The notes under the pieces are model-generated. The model saw nothing but the letters and a program-made list of their open reading frames with translations. It searched no databases and had not been told where the DNA came from. Source: Cladobotryum mycophilum (Eukaryota; Ascomycota; Sordariomycetes; Hypocreales; Hypocreaceae). Taken from it: a stretch of 64,000 bases of DNA. This document shows, piece after piece, positions 58,406 to 64,000 of this stretch (positions are counted from its first letter, which is position 1; each line of letters starts with the position of its first letter). The translations under genes were made by a program, and so were the position numbers. The stretch covers positions 6,944,001 through 7,008,000 of the forward strand of contig CM071589.1 of NCBI GenBank assembly GCA_036429605.1, read 5' to 3'.

Positions 58406-59759
58406 ATGTCGACATTTGGCAACTACTTTCGCGTGACGACGTGAGTCCTCTCCCTCCACTAAACTGCTAGGAACGCAAGACAACAGCCTACTAACCTGCA
58501 TCGTCACAGCGCCGGCGAGTCCCACGGCAAGACCGTCTCCTGTATCATCGAGAACTGCCCGCCAGGCCTGTCCCTCGTCGAGTCCGACATCCAGCCGCAG
58601 CTCAACCGCCGGCGCCCAGGCCAGTCGGCCATCTCCACCCCGCGCGACGAGAAGGACCGCGTGACTATAGGATCTGGATGCGAGTTTGGGCGCACGTCTG
58701 TCAACTCTACAGGAAGTCATAATGTTTGCCATGATGCTAATACCCTAGGGTCGCAGATTGGGCACACCCATACTCCTGACCGTGCCTAACGAGGATCAAC
58801 GCCCTCACGACTACGGCTCCAAGACCATCGACCTCTACCCACGCCCCTCCCACGCCGACTGGACTTACCTTGAGAAGTATGGTATTAAGGCCTCCTCTGG
58901 TGGCGGCCGGAGTAGCGCCCGCGAGACTATTGCCCGCGTCGCCGCCGGCGCTGTTGCCGAGAAGTGGCTACGCGAGGCCTACGGCGTCGAGATCGTTGCC
59001 TTTGTTTCCTCGGTTGGCAACATCAAGCTCTTTGAGGACAGGCCTATAACCGATAGCGACGATATCGACTCCCTTAGTAGCAACCCTAAGTTCCTCGAGC
59101 TTGTCGACTCCCTAACCCGCGAGGAGGTAGATAAGTTCCTTCCCGTACGCTGCCCTGATACTACCGTCGCGAAGCGTATGGAGGATAAGATTGCCGAGCT
59201 TCGCGATCAGCACGACTCTACTGGTGGTACCGTAACCTGTATTATTCGCGGGTGCCCCTCCGGCCTCGGCGAGCCGTGCTTTGATAAGCTTGAGGCTCTC
59301 CTTGCCCACGCTATTATGTCTATTCCTGCTACTAAGGGCTTTGAGATTGGCTCTGGCTTCCGCGGCGCCGAGATGCGCGGATCCCGCCACAACGACCCCT
59401 TCGTGTCTACCGCCGCCGCCGACAATGCGACGCCGAGCGCTGGCGCTGGCATTCCTCCCTCCCGCCTGCAGACCAAGACGAACCACTCGGGCGGTATCCA
59501 GGGCGGCATCTCCAACGGCATGCCCATCTTCTTCCGCGTTGCGTTCAAGCCCCCCGCTACAATCTCCCAGGACCAGACTACTGCTCGCTACGACGCTTCG
59601 GGCGAGGGCATCCTGGCCACCAAGGGCCGTCACGACCCTAATGTTGTTCCTCGCGCGGTTCCTATCGTCGAGGCTATGGCCGCTCTGACTATTGCTGACG
59701 CCCTTATGGCTCAGCACGCGAGGCAGATGGGCATGAAGATTGCCGCAGCTGGACGGTAG
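58406..59759 (+). CDS. ARO2: Chorismate synthase
   Basis: Three exons, 58406-58440, 58510-58695 and 58757-59759, give 407 residues. The N-terminus MSTFGNYFRVTTAGESHG with the conserved AGESHG split by intron 1 fixes the start. Other signatures are LNRRRPGQSAISTPRDEKD, NEDQRPHDYG, RPSHADWTY, KASSGGGRSSARET, ATKGFEIGSGF, HSGGIQGGISNG, FKPPATI and KGRHDP. The enzyme converts EPSP to chorismate, the last step of the shikimate pathway, using reduced FMN; fungal enzymes are bifunctional with their own flavin reductase. The length and all core motifs support an active enzyme. The segment after HNDPFVSTAAADNAT, rich in Ala/Gly/Pro, differs from what I expect of housekeeping Aro2, so a paralogue is possible. 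It lies close to the FAD synthase but on the opposite strand. Confidence 0.95.
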
Positions 59760-60404
59760 TACATTTCGGAGTACGAGGGCTCAATTTACGACGAGTGAAC
59801 GTGGAGACTAAGGAGGAACACCAGCAGTATAGAAACGGTTAGGATCAAGGTGCTTGCAAAGATCTAAAGCGTTAGGAGAATACATTGTTTATTAGACTTC
59901 GGCCCTGTCCATGTTCTGTCCTCCCCTAATGAAACCGAAAATGCCTTCAAGGCCGGGCCGGAGGACGGGCCTACACTACAGCGATGGTGATTGCCATAGT
60001 ACTGTTCTGTTCTTCCTCTGCCTACTTAACAAGTTCCTGCGCACGACCAGGAGCAGCCTTTCGACAACGCGTAGCACACCATTGCGCTGGTGGCAGAGGG
60101 CCCGGAGATGTTTGAGGCCTTAAGACATCCCCAATTGGCGAGCACAACGAGACCAGCATTCTCCTTACATGGCCGAAGGATGCTCGGCTACGTCACCTCA
60201 AAGGGATCATTTTTGGCACTAAAAAAAACGAACAACCGCTATACTTGAATGTGAAGTATTTCTCACTGCAGGATAACAGACTAGCTTCGTGAAAATCCAA
60301 CAATCAAATACATCCCGCAAAAGAATCAGCATTTCTCTAGGCTTGATCTCGTTAACACTAATTTCGCGTGATAAAGCGAGAAGTCTTGGCATGGCTTCGT
60401 AATT
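59760..60404. other. Intergenic region between convergent genes
   Basis: About 640 bp between chorismate synthase and the zinc-ribbon repeat region. A short ORF at 59911-60123 has no motif. Nothing else recognised. Confidence 0.4.
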
Positions 60405-61330
60405 CTATCCATTGCCGCTCTCAATCAGCCTCTCTGATTTGGCGACTTTGAGCTTTTCGTGGTAACGTCTCCTGGCTCTCGCTCTATGCTCTGCCAATCG
60501 GCATGGTGCACACCTCTTCTGAAGCCGACTTTTAATGCCAACTTGTAGTGGCTTTCTGCAGTCGCAGCAGACTGGATCTGGCCGGGCCGGTTTGGCCGCC
60601 TGCCTCCTTTCCTCGAACCGCCTGCCTCTGGCTTTCTTTTCTTCCAACTCGCAGGGCGCACACCTCTTCGTAGGCCTACCGTTAATGCCAATCTGCGCCC
60701 GTCCTCTGCAATCACAGCAGATTGGTTCTGGCTTGTCCACGGTCGGTTGAGCGGCCTTTTTCCTTTTCTGGCGTTCCCTCCTTCTGTCGTTTCTAAGTTT
60801 CACCGCACATGACGCACATCTTTGTTTGCCGACTCTTCCTGGCTCTCCGCAATCACAGCAAATGGCGTCTGGCCTGCCGAGGGCTTCGAGGAAGTCCGCT
60901 GCTTTCGATTCGTCTTCAATCTTTTTTTGGCAAGGCTCACACCTTGGTTTGTTATGTCTCCCTGGTCCTTCGCAATCGCAGCAGACGGGTGGCGGGATTC
61001 CTCGGGCGGCACGCTTTTTCGCTCTCCTTTTTCGTTTGTTGTCTATACCGAATTTATATTGACAAGAGCATCTCTTCTTTGTGTGGACTGGGACTGGCAG
61101 CTGTTCTCCACAATCAAGACAGAAGACGGCATTCCTGATGAGTCGGGTGCCACGCCTTTTCTTTCTCGCTCTTCCGTCACTCTGAGCACGCCGTTTCACA
61201 CATGATTTTTGGCAAACCTCGCATCTTTTCTTGCCGACTCGCCCTCGTGGCGCTTTAAGCAACTGGCACACCTGATCGATTCTCCAGGAAAGGGCAAAAA
61301 CTTGACGCCACAGTCAACGCAACGTATTCG
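60405..61330 (-). pseudogene. Zinc-ribbon-like repeat region, probable 3' part of the exonuclease gene
   Basis: An open frame from 61271 to 60405 encodes a Lys/Arg-rich chain of repeated units with a CCDC motif, 8-15 residues, then RCAxC, and a basic helix. Examples are ICCDCGEPGRVGKQRCASC and VCCDCRKPLQVGIKSRLQKRC. At least five units are in this frame. Another unit (RCVDCGVKFLPF...RCASC) lies in a different frame at about 61320-61250, and the last unit of the upstream ORF (LCCDCKKPVPPKRCRCQQC) lies in a third. So the repeat series crosses at least two frame changes that introns do not explain. Four-cysteine ribbons of this type usually bind zinc and, in a basic context, nucleic acid. I treat the region as the decayed or mis-assembled tail of the gene to the right. 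Confidence 0.55.
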
Positions 61331-64000
61331 GCTTCAGCGCGTCTCTTGGCTTTTTCAATTCCGAATCTTCCGCTCGCCGCCTTTTGGTAAATTTCTCTTG
61401 GCATTGTTGGCACCTACAACGCTTGGGTGGTACTGGTTTCTTGCAATCGCAACAGAGTCTGTCTCCTAGCTGGTGCTCCGGACGACGAGAACGACGCGGA
61501 CGCCCCTCCTCATCGGCGTTCGAGCTGTCTTCCTTCTCCATGCGACGCTCCATGGCTAGCAAACAAGTCGGACATCTGCGCTGCTTTGCGTTCTGCGTTA
61601 CGCCACGGTCGATACAACGATTTTGATGGGTGCCACTGCTTGTCCTGCCCCGGAGCCGCTTGGCCTTGTCGTTGCAACGGCTACACTCCTTTAGCCAACT
61701 AGGTGTGTTGCCGCCACAAGACACACACTTGACGGGGTTGCATTTACGGCAGTTTCCCGCCTTGATGCACCGGGTACCGCACGTGTCGCAATGCTTCAAA
61801 CTGGTAGTCTCATATAAGCCAAGCAACGCCATGTTGATCCCCTTGGCATCACCATCGTAGGTGCCAAATCTGGCAAGGTAATGTGCATGGGTTCGATATT
61901 GATGCCAGAAATGTACCCCATTCGATGCTGCATTGACGTCTTGGTAAGCCTGCCGAACCAGGCTCTCGGCGGCTTGGCTCACAACGAGTGGAGGCAGGGG
62001 CTGCGGGAACGGCGTCCGAGACGCACGTAGCGCCTCCCATGTCGACGTGATCAAGTCGTCTTGCTTTTTGTGCGCGAAACGTATGCACTCTGCAAGCCAA
62101 GGTGACGCGCTTTTTCCCGGAGATGCACGTAGATGCGTTTAGGATTGCGAAAGTAGCCCTCGGTTACCAAGTAGACACCCGTCGCACGCAGTAGCTGGTC
62201 CCTTGTATCGTTGGGGCTCGTTTGCATCTGCGTCTGCAGAAAAGTGCAGCATAATGATTCCTCTCTTGCTGTCCAACGAATCGAGCCCACAGGTACAGCA
62301 TAGCCAGACTCGGGACTCTCATGGTCCTCGTCAAAAAGGCGCAAAATGGAAACGGCAGCTTTTGGAATTGTCACCTTGCCTTGATGATACTTTTTTTGTC
62401 GAGTGGACATAATATCCATCAGCATATGCGAATCGACTAGGGCATCGTGCCATCGGAATACCAAGCTAGACGGCGTGTATAGGGCGCAAACATATCCAAG
62501 TTGGTAACCGGGAAGACTTGGACTGGAGTACTGTAGCCACTGCATCGGCGAGACCCAGCTGGTGGTCTCCGGTAGCACATCATCAGGATTATATCCTGCC
62601 CTTGACAAGTTTCTCTCGTATAGCACTCGATCATGCGGATGCATTGACCATTCCGCGATCTGTACGTCCGGAGCTTTCTCTTTAAGCAGCCTCCACTGCT
62701 CGTTGAGCCAGGCCACGCTATACCCCTGAGGGGGCTGTGTGGATGGAGATCCAAATGCTCTTCGGAGCCCTATGGATTCAACACTGGTGAGTCTCCCTCC
62801 GTTCACGTCGGTGGCAAGCTGCCATAGCTCCTCAACTGTTGCACAGTCGTGATGGATGTGACCGGAGAACACCACGCGTTGATTTGAGTCGACGACCGCT
62901 GCTTGGACCAGAAGCTGTCCGACCGCCTCAGTATCTGTTGCGTAGAAGTTGTTCGAGTCACGAATTCTGTCGAGGCATTCGATCTCATCCTCCGACAAGA
63001 CTCCAAATGTCGTCAAAGGGTCCTCAAACTACCGTCTAGCGTCATCTGGGGTTAGCAAATCGCAGTTCGTGTTGCGATTTAAATTCTCCCGGACCACGTT
63101 TCGCACATGTGATACAGAGACACTCAAGTCGACGGCCATCATCGCGTGTTCTTGGCAAAACTGTGTGCCAATGGAAGATTGCTTCTCGCATCCGAGTCTC
63201 TCGCAGTTCGTGACTTCGGTCAATTGCTCTTGCCATTTGCCCTTTGCGAACATGCCATTCACTAGCTCACGAACTCCCCTACATGTCTCATAAATCATTG
63301 GTAGGACCATTGTGAGTTGAGGTAGGCCGTTGACGTTCTGTTTCTTGCCAGTGCGCACGATGCTGTTTCTGAGGGAGATGATACGACGTTTTGCGCAACT
63401 AATTGCATCTGTGGCACCGGCACATCGTATACCTTCACGATAGTATAGTTGACCATCGTATCGCGTGGATCCTAGTGACACTTGGTTAGCATATGATTGA
63501 AATTGGGACGTGCTTTGACCTACTCATTTTGTAGAGATTGAAGTTGTATATTTCATCTTCGGCTCGGAAGTCGGCATGCTCACACAACTTGGTTTGTTAG
63601 TATTTGTCACAACCTGCGAAACCCGTTGCAGCTTGACAAACCTGTTCGTAGATGCCGTCGCAGTCTGTTTGGACGTCACGTTTGACCCCAGCCGGTCGAC
63701 AGTCGTTGACAATGCCTGGTGGAAGCGGCACCAAGGGCGCCTCGACAGCTATGTTCGCACAGACGTTGATGTACGCGCACGAAGGATCGGTCATCGCTTC
63801 CCTGTCGTGTACTTCTCTCAACTGAAGTAGTTGAAGATTCTGGATATTTCTGGCGCTAACTGCATGTCGTCGAACAAGGTGAGAAATGGTGCTCTTCACC
63901 CTTTGTTTGCGTAACCGACCCCGGCTGAAGAAGCCGCTGCCGGGGAACGGGCACGAGAACACGGCGTCGTCGTGTTGATCGAGGAGGTGTAAGTTGAGGG
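61314..64000 (-). pseudogene. DEDDh exonuclease-like protein, 5' end beyond the window, with frame breaks
   Basis: The gene enters from the right edge. An exon to about 63651 contains DPSCAYINVCANIA. A short exon (about 63597-63529: LCEHADFRAEDEIYNFNLYKM) and an exon from about 63480 (SLGSTRYDGQLYYREG) follow across GT-AG introns. The exonuclease domain has FYATDTEAVG (Exo I, DxE), SMHPHDRVL (Exo II) and WHDALVDSHML (Exo III, HxAxxD), the set of DEDDh 3'-5' exonucleases. Two breaks are visible: an in-frame TAG at 63029-63031, just before FEDPLTTFGVL, and a shift at the T-run 62111-62115. After the shift the other frame continues as PWLAECIRFAHKKQDD into a Cys-rich tail (HCDTCGTRC, KCVSCGG). 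The stop could be one CpA-to-TpA change. Substrate unknown; nucleic-acid processing is expected. Confidence 0.5.

Noticed and set aside
59112..59717. 201-aa minus-strand ORF opposite chorismate synthase
   Set aside because: Antisense shadow produced by codon bias; the plus strand is unmistakable chorismate synthase.
60809..61205. Plus-strand ORFs opposite the zinc-ribbon repeats
   Set aside because: The minus strand gives regularly spaced CxxC motifs; the plus-strand frames are their reverse complements.
1..64000. tRNA genes, rRNA, CRISPR arrays, intact transposase genes
   Set aside because: I looked for B-box-like tRNA motifs, regularly spaced direct repeats and transposase motifs (DDE, RT) and found none that I could support by eye.

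Overview
The window is nuclear DNA of a filamentous ascomycete. Genes carry short GT-AG introns of about 45-140 bp with CTAAC/CTAAT-like branch sites. The gene content is typically fungal: NACHT-WD40 NOD-like receptors, a highly reducing polyketide synthase, small secreted cysteine-rich proteins and a TmpA/NPS12-like membrane protein. A Sordariomycete, probably Hypocrealean, is my best inference; no species can be named from sequence alone.

Layout. 1-15 kb: end of a truncated ORF, an SDR oxidoreductase, a 10-cysteine secreted protein, a DUF7025-like AAA+ ATPase, a large NLR (alpha/beta-hydrolase + NACHT + WD40) and a second 10-cysteine secreted paralogue. 15.8-20.3 kb: a decayed NLR on the minus strand whose NACHT core is deleted. 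20.8-29.1 kb: a divergent pair I cannot assign to a described pathway, made of a ~1,500-aa protein (beta-rich N-terminal half, hydrophobic helical C-terminal half) and a ~735-aa protein resembling clostridial P47/TULIP proteins, which here has two in-frame stops. 29.6-44.6 kb: a likely secondary-metabolite cluster with a TmpA/NPS12-like membrane protein, an acyl-CoA ligase-like enzyme and a HR-PKS (KS-AT-DH-cMT-ER-KR-ACP). 45.8-50.3 kb: a third NLR. 52-60 kb: ordinary metabolic genes (SGNH hydrolase, FAD synthase, chorismate synthase) interrupted by an extreme AT-rich island, a 32-bp minisatellite, GC-rich inverted repeats and a short telomere-like motif. 60.4-64 kb: a minus-strand gene, open at the right edge, joining a DEDDh exonuclease-like domain to a long series of zinc-ribbon-like repeats, with several frame breaks.

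How the genes may work together. The NLRs and secreted proteins are typical of recognition and conflict loci. The PKS, ligase and TmpA-like genes could make one product: the ligase could activate a starter or released acyl chain, and no thioesterase is fused to the PKS. The divergent pair shares a 975-bp intergenic region with a TATA element on each side, so co-expression is likely.

A caution runs through the window. Several frame breaks sit at 5-base homopolymers (13247, 42969, possibly 17019 and 62111), which may be assembly indels rather than real mutations. Other lesions (nonsense codons in the P47-like gene, NLR2, NLR3 and the exonuclease gene, and the NACHT deletion) are not of that kind.
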